Shown here piece by piece: positions 43,147 through 53,215 of a DNA stretch of 64,000 bases. Both the position numbers and the translations under genes were made by a program. Positions within the stretch are counted from its first letter, which is position 1, and the number at the start of each line of letters is the position of its first letter. The notes beneath the pieces are model-generated. The model saw only the letters and a program-made list of their open reading frames with translations. It was not told where the DNA came from and ran no database searches. The DNA lies in NCBI RefSeq assembly GCF_013001025.1, contig NZ_CP053021.1, positions 62,001 through 126,000 of the forward strand, given 5' to 3'. The DNA comes from Sphingobium yanoikuyae. GTDB taxonomy: Bacteria > Pseudomonadota > Alphaproteobacteria > Sphingomonadales > Sphingomonadaceae.

Positions 43147-43365
43147 TTACATCGCGTTGGCGACGTTGTTGGTCGCGTTCGAAGCGGCGTTCGCAGCGTT
43201 GTCGGCAGCGTTCATCGCGGCGTTCATGGCGTTGTCGGCAGCGTTCGAAGCGTTCTCAGCAGCGTTGGCGGCGTTGTTGGCAGCGTTTTCGGCGGTGTGG
43301 CCACCGCAAGCAGCCAGACCCAGCGAAGCGGCGAGAACGAGCGAAAGAGCAATCGACTTGGACAT
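43147..43365 (-). CDS. Asn/Ala-repeat small lipoprotein
   Basis: 72 residues. A lipoprotein signal MSKSIALSLVLAASLGLAAC ends in the lipobox cysteine C20. The mature 52 residues are almost wholly built from NAA, NAAEN, NAADN and NAAMN units, predicted as one continuous helix with an alanine stripe. This recalls Lpp/OprI-type alanine-zipper lipoproteins, although sequence identity is not evident and no C-terminal lysine for peptidoglycan attachment exists. GAGAGGGG precedes the ATG and a strong terminator follows. Confidence 0.78.
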   Translation of the reverse strand: MSKSIALSLVLAASLGLAACGGHTAENAANNAANAAENASNAADNAMNAAMNAADNAANAASNATNNVANAM

Positions 43366-43548
43366 GGGCAAACCCCTCTCAGAGAAAAAAAAGATGCAGA
43401 CCACTCTCGGAGAAAAGCTCACCCCCCATTGCGCCTGCGCGCTGATTCGTAATGCTTTGGGCGAAGCAAGGCAATCCCATTCCTGAGCGGGAGGGCCTGA
43501 TAAGGCGCGGTTTTTGTCGGAAGTGCCCGCAATGGACGGCCATTGACG

Positions 43549-43570
43549 CATATAAAGATTTCTTTATATG
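43549..43570. promoter_or_regulatory. Perfect palindrome, candidate SahR-type operator
   Basis: Two 10-base arms CATATAAAGA and TCTTTATATG separated by TT, ending 8 bases before the ATG of the ArsR-methyltransferase fusion. It overlaps the region where the promoter and 5' leader must lie, so repression of the whole sahR-metF-metH unit is likely. AT-rich sequence within a GC-rich genome adds weight. Confidence 0.75.
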
Positions 43571-43578
43571 ATTGCTGG

Positions 43579-44550
43579 ATGAGTGGCGCCCTCGACATTT
43601 TCCGGTCTCTTGGAGACCCGACGCGGCTGCGCATCGTCCACCTGTTGCGGGCGATGGAACTGGCCGTGGGCGAAGTGGCGCAGGTGGTCGACCAGAGCCA
43701 GCCGCGCGTGTCGCGCCATATCCGCATTCTCGTGGAATCCGGCCTGGTCGAGCGGCGCAAGGAGGGCAATTGGGTCTTCCTGCGGCTGGGCCAGAAGGCG
43801 TCGGTCCAACCCTTCATCACCCTGTTCGACCAGTTGCAGCCGTCGGCCGCCGAAGCCGCATGGCAGAGCGCGGATCTCGCGCGCCTTGCCGCCGTGCGGG
43901 CCGAGCGTGCGCGCGCCGCCGAAGCCTATTTCGCCGAACATGCCGAGGAATGGGATGCGATCCGTTCGCTTCATGTCGCCGAAGCCGATGTGGAAGCGGC
44001 GATGCGCGCGATGCTGGACGGGCAGGCGATCGGCCATCTGCTCGATATCGGCACCGGCACCGGGCGGATGATCGAATTGTTCGGCCCCGCCGCCGATCAG
44101 GTGACGGCGCTTGATCGCAGCCCCGATATGTTGCGGCTGGCCCGCGCCAAGCTGCCCGAGGATGCGGGCGACAAATATGCGCTGCTGCTCGGCGATTTCG
44201 CCGCGCTGCCGATCGATCCCGCCAGCGTCGACACGGTGCTGCTGCATCAGGTGCTGCATTATGCCCAGGCGCCCGAGCAGGTGATCGCGCAGGCGGCGCA
44301 GGTGCTTCGCCCCGGCGGCCGGGTGCTGATCGTCGATTTCGCCGCCCATGAACGCGAGGAGCTGCGCGCCCGCGACCAGCATGCGCGCCTGGGCTTTTCC
44401 GATATGCAGATCGAAGGCTGGTTCGCGCAGGCGGGCCTGGAACTGGAACGGGTGGACATGCTGCCCGGCCAGGAACTGACGGTACAATTATGGCTTGGGC
44501 GCCAGCGCGGCGCCGACATCCTGCCCATCGAAGAACGGATTTCCGCATGA
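43579..44550 (+). CDS. ArsR-family regulator fused to SAM-dependent methyltransferase (SahR-like)
   Basis: 323 residues. The N-terminal ArsR winged helix (residues 1-90; FRSLGDPTRLRIVHLLRAME, QPRVSRHIRILVESGLVERRKEG) lacks the metal-binding CxC motif. Residues 120-300 form a class I methyltransferase-like domain with HLLDIGTGTGRM (153-164) and VLRPGGRVLIVDF. Fusions of this kind next to methionine-cycle genes act as sensors of S-adenosylhomocysteine or SAM (SahR-type regulators). The stop overlaps metF (ATGA). A perfect palindrome lies just upstream. Whether the methyltransferase is active is unknown. Confidence 0.85.
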   Translation: MSGALDIFRSLGDPTRLRIVHLLRAMELAVGEVAQVVDQSQPRVSRHIRILVESGLVERRKEGNWVFLRLGQKASVQPFITLFDQLQPSAAEAAWQSADLARLAAVRAERARAAEAYFAEHAEEWDAIRSLHVAEADVEAAMRAMLDGQAIGHLLDIGTGTGRMIELFGPAADQVTALDRSPDMLRLARAKLPEDAGDKYALLLGDFAALPIDPASVDTVLLHQVLHYAQAPEQVIAQAAQVLRPGGRVLIVDFAAHEREELRARDQHARLGFSDMQIEGWFAQAGLELERVDMLPGQELTVQLWLGRQRGADILPIEERISA

Positions 44551-45491
44551 CCCAGACTGACCGCGCCCGCCATGATGCCGAAGGGCCGCTCTATGCGGAT
44601 CTGGCCGGCGACCTCAATGTGAGCTTCGAATTCTTCCCGCCCAAGACGGAGAAGATGGAGGAACAGCTCTGGTCGGCGATCGAGACGCTGACGCCGCTGG
44701 CGCCCAAATTCGTGTCGGTGACTTATGGCGCGGGCGGCTCGACCCGCGAGCGCACCCATAATACGGTCGCGCGCATCGCCAGGGAAACGCCGCTGGCCGC
44801 CGCCGCGCACCTGACCTGCGTCGCTGCCAGCAAGGCCGAGATCGACGAAGTGGCCGATGCCTATTGGGAAGCGGGCGTGCGCCATATCGTCGCGCTGCGC
44901 GGCGATCCGCCGGAGGCCGGCACCGCCTTCCAGCCCCACCCCGATGGTTACAAGGGCGCGGCCGAACTGGTCGAGGGGCTGCGCAAGCGCCATGATTTCG
45001 AGATTTCGGTCGCCGCCTATCCCGAAACCCATCCCGATGCGCTGAGCGCGCAGAGCGACATCGACAATTTGAAGCGCAAGATCGACGCCGGCGCGACCCG
45101 TGCGATCACCCAATTCTTCTTCGAGGCGGATACCTTCTTCCGCTTCCGCGACACGGTCGCCGCCGCCGGCATCGATGCGGACGTCATTCCCGGCATCATG
45201 CCGGTCAGCAATTTCGCCGCGGTCCAGCGCATGTCGGCGATGTGCAACACCGATGTCCCCGCCTGGATGGGCCGCCTGTTCGACGGGCTGGACCAGCATC
45301 CGGCCGCGCGCCAGCTCGTCTCCGCCACGCTGGCGGCCGAACTGTGCCGCAACCTCTATATGGGCGGCGTGCGCGACTTTCATTTCTATACGCTCAACCG
45401 GGCGGAACTAAGCTATGCGATCTGCCATCTGCTGGGTTTAAGGCCGGCAAGTGACGGCCTTAAACGCCCGCAGGTGACGGTGGACGCCTGA
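44547..45491 (+). CDS. metF: 5,10-methylenetetrahydrofolate reductase
   Basis: 314 residues. MetF reduces methylene-THF to methyl-THF with NADH and FAD, supplying methionine synthase. Conserved parts: NVSFEFFPPKTEKME, FVSVTYGAGGSTRERT, HLTCV, HIVALRGDPP, RKIDAGATRAITQFFFEAD and PGIMPVSNF. It overlaps the regulator gene by 4 bases and is followed by a long hairpin and then metH. Confidence 0.97.
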   Translation: MTQTDRARHDAEGPLYADLAGDLNVSFEFFPPKTEKMEEQLWSAIETLTPLAPKFVSVTYGAGGSTRERTHNTVARIARETPLAAAAHLTCVAASKAEIDEVADAYWEAGVRHIVALRGDPPEAGTAFQPHPDGYKGAAELVEGLRKRHDFEISVAAYPETHPDALSAQSDIDNLKRKIDAGATRAITQFFFEADTFFRFRDTVAAAGIDADVIPGIMPVSNFAAVQRMSAMCNTDVPAWMGRLFDGLDQHPAARQLVSATLAAELCRNLYMGGVRDFHFYTLNRAELSYAICHLLGLRPASDGLKRPQVTVDA

Positions 45492-45500
45492 TCTGAAACC

Positions 45501-45583
45501 ATCCCCTCCGTTCGGTTCGAGCTTGTCGAGAACCGTATGCGCGAGGGTTCTCGACAAGCTCGAACCGAACGGGACGAGGGGAT
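45501..45583 (+). repeat. Long hairpin that pairs with the metH ribosome-binding site
   Basis: A 27-bp perfect inverted repeat (left arm 45508-45534 starting CCGTTCGGTTCGAGC, right arm 45546-45572) is extended by ATCCCCTC (45501-45508) pairing with GAGGGGAT (45576-45583), with a 4-base bulge. GAGGGG is the ribosome-binding site of the metH N-terminal gene, whose ATG follows at 45584. Confidence 0.85.
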
Positions 45584-46636
45584 ATGACGATGAACGCTGA
45601 ACAGAAATTGCGCGCCCTGGCGGCGGAAAAGATCCTGATCTTCGACGGTGGCTATGGCACGTCGATCCAGAAGCACGGCCTGACCGAAGCCGATTATCGT
45701 GGGTCTCTGGATCTCGCCAAGGACCAGAAGGGCAATAACGACCTGCTCTGCCTGACCCGGCCGGACATCGTAGAGGGCATCCATACCGCCTATCTCGACA
45801 ATGGCGCCGACATGATCGAGACCAACACGTTCAGCTCGACCAAGATCGCGATGGCCGATTATGGCTGTGAGCATCTGGTGTGGGACATCAATGTCGCGGC
45901 CGCCAAGATCGCCCGTGCCGCCTGCGAGAAGGCGACGGCCAAGGACGGCAAGCCCCGCTTCGTCTGCGGCTCGATCGGCCCGACCAACAAGACGCTGTCG
46001 ATCTCGCCCGACGTCAACGATCCCGCCTATCGCGAGGTCGATTATGATACGCTCAAGGCCGATTATCGCGAACAGTGCGACGCGCTGATCGCTGGCGGCG
46101 TCGACTTCCTGCTGATCGAAACCTGCTTCGATACGTTGAACGCCAAGGCCGCCGGCATGGCCGCGCGCGAGGCGGAGGAAGCGGCAGGTCGCTCGGTGCC
46201 GGTGATGCTCAGCTTCACCATCACCGACATGTCGGGCCGGAACCTGTCGGGCCACACGATCAACGCCTTCTGGTATTCGCTGCGCCACCTGAAGCCGCTC
46301 ACCATCGGCGTGAACTGCGCCTTCGGCGCCGACCTGCTGCGGCCTTATCTGGCCGAACTGTCGAAGAATGCCGACACGCTGATCCTGGCCTATCCCAATG
46401 CCGGCCTGCCCAATGAACTGGGCCAATATGACGAGCTGCCGGAAACCACCGCGAAGCTGATCCGTCAGTGGGTGGACGAAGGGCTGGTCAACATGGTCGG
46501 CGGCTGCTGCGGCACGACGCCCGCGCATATCGGCGCGGTGGCGAAGGCGCTCGACGGCCACAAGCCGCGCCAGGTGCCTGAACTGACGGTCGTGACCCGG
46601 CTCGCCGGCCTCGAACCGATGCATATCGCGGCGTAA
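45584..46636 (+). CDS. metH: Methionine synthase MetH, homocysteine-binding half
   Basis: 350 residues forming the homocysteine S-methyltransferase (Hcy) barrel of cobalamin-dependent methionine synthase. The zinc ligands are C245 (VNCAFGAD) and C308-C309 (GGCCGTTP). Conserved entries are [24 protein letters not shown] and GSIGPTNKT. The protein ends right after this domain, so the remaining domains are on the next gene. A second ATG six bases on has better spacing to GAGGGG. A split metH is known from alphaproteobacteria. Confidence 0.95.
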   Translation: MTMNAEQKLRALAAEKILIFDGGYGTSIQKHGLTEADYRGSLDLAKDQKGNNDLLCLTRPDIVEGIHTAYLDNGADMIETNTFSSTKIAMADYGCEHLVWDINVAAAKIARAACEKATAKDGKPRFVCGSIGPTNKTLSISPDVNDPAYREVDYDTLKADYREQCDALIAGGVDFLLIETCFDTLNAKAAGMAAREAEEAAGRSVPVMLSFTITDMSGRNLSGHTINAFWYSLRHLKPLTIGVNCAFGADLLRPYLAELSKNADTLILAYPNAGLPNELGQYDELPETTAKLIRQWVDEGLVNMVGGCCGTTPAHIGAVAKALDGHKPRQVPELTVVTRLAGLEPMHIAA

Positions 46637-46645
46637 AAGCACCCT

Positions 46646-46710
46646 CCGTTCGGTTCGAGCTTGTCGAGAACCGGGCGCGCAACGCTTCTCGACAGGCTCG
46701 AAGCGAACGG
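46646..46710. repeat. Hairpin repeat between the two metH genes
   Basis: Left arm from 46646 (CCGTTCGGTTCGAGCTTG..) and right arm 46685-46710 (..GACAGGCTCGAAGCGAACGG) are imperfect reverse complements of the same family as the hairpin at 45.5 kb. The right arm ends 9 bases before the ATG of the second metH gene. Confidence 0.8.
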
Positions 46711-46719
46711 ATTGATAGA

Positions 46720-49323
<2,604 letters not shown>

Positions 49324-49464
49324 CGCCCGGCGCCTCCCTCCATCGGGGGTGGTCGCCTGCTTCCCCATGCCCGGCGGTGCCATGCGCGCCTCCGGGTAAT
49401 TGCGGTCTTGCGCGCGGGGGGCGGTCGATGGCTAAGTGCCGCCGACGACAGGCATGGGGGCAGG

Positions 49465-49734
49465 ATGGCACGGCATCTCGACGAGCGGACGTTGCGGGTG
49501 GTCGGCTGGATCGCGACCGTCACCGCCATCCTCATGTATGGTTCCTATCTGGACCAGATCCGGATGAACCTGGCCGGGGACAAGGGATCGGTGATCCAGC
49601 CGCTGGCGACCGTGCTCAATACCTGTCTGTGGGCGGCCTATGGCTGGCTGCACAAGGACAAGGATTGGCCGATCATCGTCGCCAATGTGCCCGGCATCAT
49701 CCTGGGCGCGACCTGCCTCTACACCGCGCTTTAG
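49465..49734 (+). CDS. SemiSWEET-type sugar transporter
   Basis: 89 residues with three membrane helices: RVVGWIATVTAILMYGSYLDQI, VIQPLATVLNTCLWAAYGWL and IIVANVPGIILGATCLY. This is one triple-helix (PQ-loop) unit, as in bacterial SemiSWEETs that dimerise to carry sugars. GGGGGCAGG precedes the ATG. Substrate cannot be inferred. It follows metH by about 140 bases with no obvious link. Confidence 0.82.
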   Translation: MARHLDERTLRVVGWIATVTAILMYGSYLDQIRMNLAGDKGSVIQPLATVLNTCLWAAYGWLHKDKDWPIIVANVPGIILGATCLYTAL

Positions 49735-49767
49735 GGCTGATCTTTACCCGGTTTGCTTGAAACTAAG

Positions 49768-49778
49768 TCGCAATTGCA
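49768..49778. promoter_or_regulatory. Shared motif TCGCAATTGCA upstream of the PepSY-flavodoxin reductase
   Basis: The same 11 bases occur at 56343-56353 upstream of the PepSY/DUF2271/ApbE operon. On the minus strand this copy continues as TGCGACTTAGTTTC, a degenerate version of the Fur-like site at the other locus. Occurrence upstream of both halves of one functional module suggests a common regulator. Confidence 0.45.
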
Positions 49779-49835
49779 TTCATGTTGCAGATGCGTAATA
49801 GGCTGGGCTTTCGGATGGCAGCCCACGGAGCCCAG

Positions 49836-52373
49836 GTGACCAAGCGCATATTGTTCCAGATCCACTGGTTCCTGGGGATCACCGCCGGCCTGGTGCTGGC
49901 GCTGATGGGCGTGACCGGCGCGACCATGAGCTTCGAGGACGAGATCAGCGAGGCGCTGTCGCCGCGCCTCTATGCGCCCGGCGTGCCTTCCAAACCCGAC
50001 CTGTCGCCCGACCAGTTGATCGCCAGGGTGCAGGCCGACAATCCGGGCTATTATATCGCGCGGCTGGACTGGGAAATGGCGCGCGACCAGTCGCACAGCG
50101 TGCGCCTGTCGTCGAGCGAAGGGCGCGGCCGCAAGCAGGGGCAGGTCGATCGGGCCACCGGCGCCTGGCTGGGCGCACCGGCGGGCGAAGGCTTTTTCCA
50201 TCTGATGGACGATCTGCATCGCTGGCTGGCGCTGCCGGGTGGCGGCAATGGCATCGGCCGGCAGATCACCGCCTTCAGCGCGATTGCGCTGATCTTCTTC
50301 GCCTTGTCCGGCCTCTATCTGCGCTGGCCGCGGCAGGCGCTGGACTGGCGTGCCTGGCTGGTGCTGGACCTGCGCAAGACGGGGCGCAACCTGTGGCGCG
50401 CGTTGCATGTCGTGATCGGCACCTGGGTGCTGCTCTTCTATCTGCTGAGCGCGCTCACCGGCTTGTGGTGGAGCTATGACTGGTATCGGCAGGGGGTGAT
50501 ATACAGCCTGACCGGCAAGGCGCCGAGCGAGGAAGGCCGGCGGTCGGAAAAGCGCGACGGGATCGCGCCGCGGCCGTCGATCGACCCGGCCTGGACCGCC
50601 TTCCGTCGCGCCACCGGCAATGACTATATCTGGGTGCGCATCACCCAGCCGGCGCCGTCGCAGCCGATGAAGACGATCAGCTTCGACGCCCGGCCCGAAG
50701 GCGCGCGCCATCTGCGCCAGACCGACAAATATAGCTATGATCCGGCCAGCTATGCGCTGGAGAAGCGCGATCTCTATGATCGCCGGCCGCTGGGCGTGAT
50801 CATCACCCAGAGCGTCTATGAACTGCACCGCGGCGCCTTTTTCGGGCTGCCCGGCCGGATCATCATGATGCTGACCAGCCTCACCATGCCGCTGTTCACG
50901 GTGACCGGCTTTCTGCTCTATCTCTCGCGCCGCAAGCGCAAGCAGGCGGCGCGGGCGCTGGCCGGCGATGTCGCGGCGGTTGTGGGTGGCGACATGGGCG
51001 GCGGCGACCTGCTGATCGCCTATGCCAGCCAGACCGGGACAGCCGAAATCCGTGCGCGCAATGCGGCGCAGGCGCTGGCCCATGGCGGGGTGCGGGCACA
51101 GGTGGTGCCGGTCGGCCGGCTGACCCGCGACATGCTGGCGGGGGCGCAGCGCATCCTGTTCGTCGTTTCGACCTATGGCGAGGGCGAGCCGCCGGACATG
51201 GCGCGCGGCTTTGCCAGCCGGCTGCTGCGTGGCGGGGCGATCGATCTTGGCCATCTCCATTATGGTGTGCTGGCGATCGGCGACCGGGAATATCCCGATT
51301 TCTGCGCCTTCGGCATCGCGGTCGACGGCTGGATGGCGGAAGCGGGCGCGCAGCCGCTCTTCCCGCTGATCGCCATGGGGCATGAGGATGAAGCGGCGGA
51401 GCGGGCCTGGCATGATGCGCTGCATGATCTGGGCGCGGGCGAGGGCGATCGGGGCCAGATGGTGATCCCGTTCACGCCGTGGCGACTGGTGGCGCGCCAT
51501 GCGCTCAATCCCGACAGTCCGGCGCTCATCGCCTATCATCTGCAGTTCGAGCCGGTGGGCACGGATGTGCCCGAATGGCAGGCGGGCGATATCGTGGAAC
51601 TGCACCCCTGCAACGCGCCCGAGGCGGTCGAGGCGCTGCTGGCCAGCCAGGCGCCCGAGGGCGACCTGATCGCGGTGCCGGCGGCGTTGCGGGCGGAACT
51701 GGCACGCGCGATGCTGCCCGACGCCGGAACCCCGCTCACCATGGCGGCAGCGCGGGCGCTGCGCCCGCTGCCGGCGCGCGAATATTCGGCGGCGTCGATC
51801 ATGGCCGATGGCGTGCTGGACCTGGTGGTGCGGCAGGTGCGCGATGATGACGGGCGGCTGGGCATCGGTTCGGGCTGGCTGACCGCGCATATGGCGCCGG
51901 GCGAGACGACGATGATGCGGGTGCGGCCCAATCCGGGCTTCCGCACCGATCCGGCGGCGCGCGGCGCGATGATCCTGATCGGCAATGGCACCGGCATTGC
52001 CGGGCTGCGCGCCCATCTGCGCGCCGCCGCCCATGACGGGATGGGCGGCCACTGGCTGCTGTTCGGCGAGCGCAGCCGGGCGCATGAGCGCTATTTCGAT
52101 GCGGAACTGTCGGCCTGGCTGGCGGACGGCACGCTGGCACGGCTGGACCGCAGCTTCTCGCGCGATGCGGATTGCGGCCGCTATGTCCAGCATCTGCTGG
52201 CGGACGCGGGCGCGGAACTGCGCGAACGGATCGGCCAGGGCGCGACCATCCTGGTCTGCGGCAGCCTGGAAGGCATGGCGCAGAGCGTCCATCAGGCGCT
52301 GATCGCGATCCTGGGCGAGGCGATGCTCAATGACTTGGCCGAGGCCGGCCGCTACAAGCGCGACGTTTATTAA
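49836..52373 (+). CDS. PepSY-flavodoxin-FNR fusion reductase (sulfite-reductase-flavoprotein-like)
   Basis: 845 residues from a GTG with GGAG five bases upstream; an earlier ATG at 49782 would place the start almost on the shared upstream motif. The N-terminal half is a PepSY-associated membrane module (KRILFQIHWFLGITAGLVLALMGVTG; DLHRWLALPGGGNGIGRQITAFSAIALIFFALSGLYLRWP; NLWRALHVVIGTWVLLFYLLSALTG). After the last helix comes a flavodoxin domain (IAYASQTGTAE at about residue 395), an FAD-binding domain and an NAD(P)H domain (GNGTGIAGL at about 716) with C-terminal aromatic RDVY. It would move electrons from NADPH through FAD and FMN into the membrane; iron-siderophore or flavin reduction is the likely job. 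Confidence 0.88.
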   Translation: MTKRILFQIHWFLGITAGLVLALMGVTGATMSFEDEISEALSPRLYAPGVPSKPDLSPDQLIARVQADNPGYYIARLDWEMARDQSHSVRLSSSEGRGRKQGQVDRATGAWLGAPAGEGFFHLMDDLHRWLALPGGGNGIGRQITAFSAIALIFFALSGLYLRWPRQALDWRAWLVLDLRKTGRNLWRALHVVIGTWVLLFYLLSALTGLWWSYDWYRQGVIYSLTGKAPSEEGRRSEKRDGIAPRPSIDPAWTAFRRATGNDYIWVRITQPAPSQPMKTISFDARPEGARHLRQTDKYSYDPASYALEKRDLYDRRPLGVIITQSVYELHRGAFFGLPGRIIMMLTSLTMPLFTVTGFLLYLSRRKRKQAARALAGDVAAVVGGDMGGGDLLIAYASQTGTAEIRARNAAQALAHGGVRAQVVPVGRLTRDMLAGAQRILFVVSTYGEGEPPDMARGFASRLLRGGAIDLGHLHYGVLAIGDREYPDFCAFGIAVDGWMAEAGAQPLFPLIAMGHEDEAAERAWHDALHDLGAGEGDRGQMVIPFTPWRLVARHALNPDSPALIAYHLQFEPVGTDVPEWQAGDIVELHPCNAPEAVEALLASQAPEGDLIAVPAALRAELARAMLPDAGTPLTMAAARALRPLPAREYSAASIMADGVLDLVVRQVRDDDGRLGIGSGWLTAHMAPGETTMMRVRPNPGFRTDPAARGAMILIGNGTGIAGLRAHLRAAAHDGMGGHWLLFGERSRAHERYFDAELSAWLADGTLARLDRSFSRDADCGRYVQHLLADAGAELRERIGQGATILVCGSLEGMAQSVHQALIAILGEAMLNDLAEAGRYKRDVY

Positions 52374-52598
52374 GGGCGGATTGGCGAAGTCTGGGCGGTT
52401 TGGAAACAAGTTGAGGCGGACCTTGCTTCCTCTCCTCCCTTTCAAAGAGGGGCTATGCCTCGTTCGCTCCCCTGACGCCGTCCGCTGGGCCGATCGGTGC
52501 CCGACGGTCCCGTTAGCGGTCGGTCCGCACCTGGGCGGAAAAGCTGCCCGGCAAGAAGCGACCAGGGGAGGATGGTCTGGAAGCGACCATTCGCAGCC
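52374..52598. other. Intergenic region without recognised feature
   Basis: Between the reductase gene and the convergent hypothetical gene. It contains a repetitive GTCCG/CGGTCGG stretch near 52490-52530 but no convincing gene, terminator hairpin with T-tract or operator. Confidence 0.5.
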
Positions 52599-53093
52599 TT
52601 ACTCGGCTAAAGTCGCGGCATCTGAAACCAGACGTAAGTTGACTACCTTATCGACGATTATTTCATAGTCGAAGGCGCTCAAGTGCCCGTAGCTTCCCTT
52701 GCGAGCTGTTTGCCGTCCCACAAACTCAACTTCGTAGAGGCCTTCGTCGCTAGCCGAAGAGGTTAGAGCCTTTCCCGACAACCAGATGCGGTCGCCAGCA
52801 GTTTGATAGGAGCAGGAACCAGCGGGCGATGGACAAAAGCGGGAATTCTCGAATTCTCTTCTCCATAGGCCTTTCCACTGACGGGTTGGTGTCATCTCGA
52901 AGCATTCATCTGTGCTCGACGGCATCGCTTCGATACCACCATGTTTAATCTTGTTAAGGCATCCCTCGGTGATGCCCGGCATTCCTTCTCGAAACTCTTG
53001 AATAGCGTTATCCGAGAACCGCTGTGGTTGCTGTTCACACCCTTGTGTCACCAACAGTATCAAAGGAGCGAGGTTCATAAAGCGGCATTGCAT
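52599..53093 (-). CDS. Hypothetical lipoprotein, FENSRF family (paralogue of 15397-15807)
   Basis: About 164 residues from the ATG giving MQCRFMNLAPLILLVTQGC, where TQGC is a lipobox; an ATG 15 bases later is possible. The mature part holds WRREFENSRFCPSPAGSCSY, YEVEFVGRQTARKGSYGHL and EIIVDKVVNLRL, matching in order the FENSRF, FIGRRG and IDQVLEI blocks of the protein at 15397-15807. GC content is well below the neighbours, suggesting later arrival. It separates the reductase gene from the ApbE operon. Function unknown. Confidence 0.68.
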   Translation of the reverse strand: MQCRFMNLAPLILLVTQGCEQQPQRFSDNAIQEFREGMPGITEGCLNKIKHGGIEAMPSSTDECFEMTPTRQWKGLWRREFENSRFCPSPAGSCSYQTAGDRIWLSGKALTSSASDEGLYEVEFVGRQTARKGSYGHLSAFDYEIIVDKVVNLRLVSDAATLAE

Positions 53094-53215
53094 GTTGCGA
53101 CGATGGCCAGATCGACCCCGCTCTGCAACGTCTGACTTGAGCGATGCTGATCCAATATCAATCCGTCCGCACCCCAACTCTGTCCTCTGGGGCGCCACCT
53201 TGCCTGAAGTCGGTC

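Noticed and set aside
45501..45583. SAM or SAH riboswitch ahead of metH
   Set aside because: The structure is a simple long hairpin with no aptamer-like conserved core; regulation is better explained by the ArsR-type regulator and hairpin.
49731..52445. 904-codon antisense frame across the PepSY-flavodoxin reductase
   Set aside because: Arg/His/Gln-rich composition and exact coincidence with a clear multi-domain gene.
52330..52668. 112-codon plus-strand frame after the reductase gene
   Set aside because: No homology, no ribosome-binding site, and it overlaps the ends of two better-supported genes.
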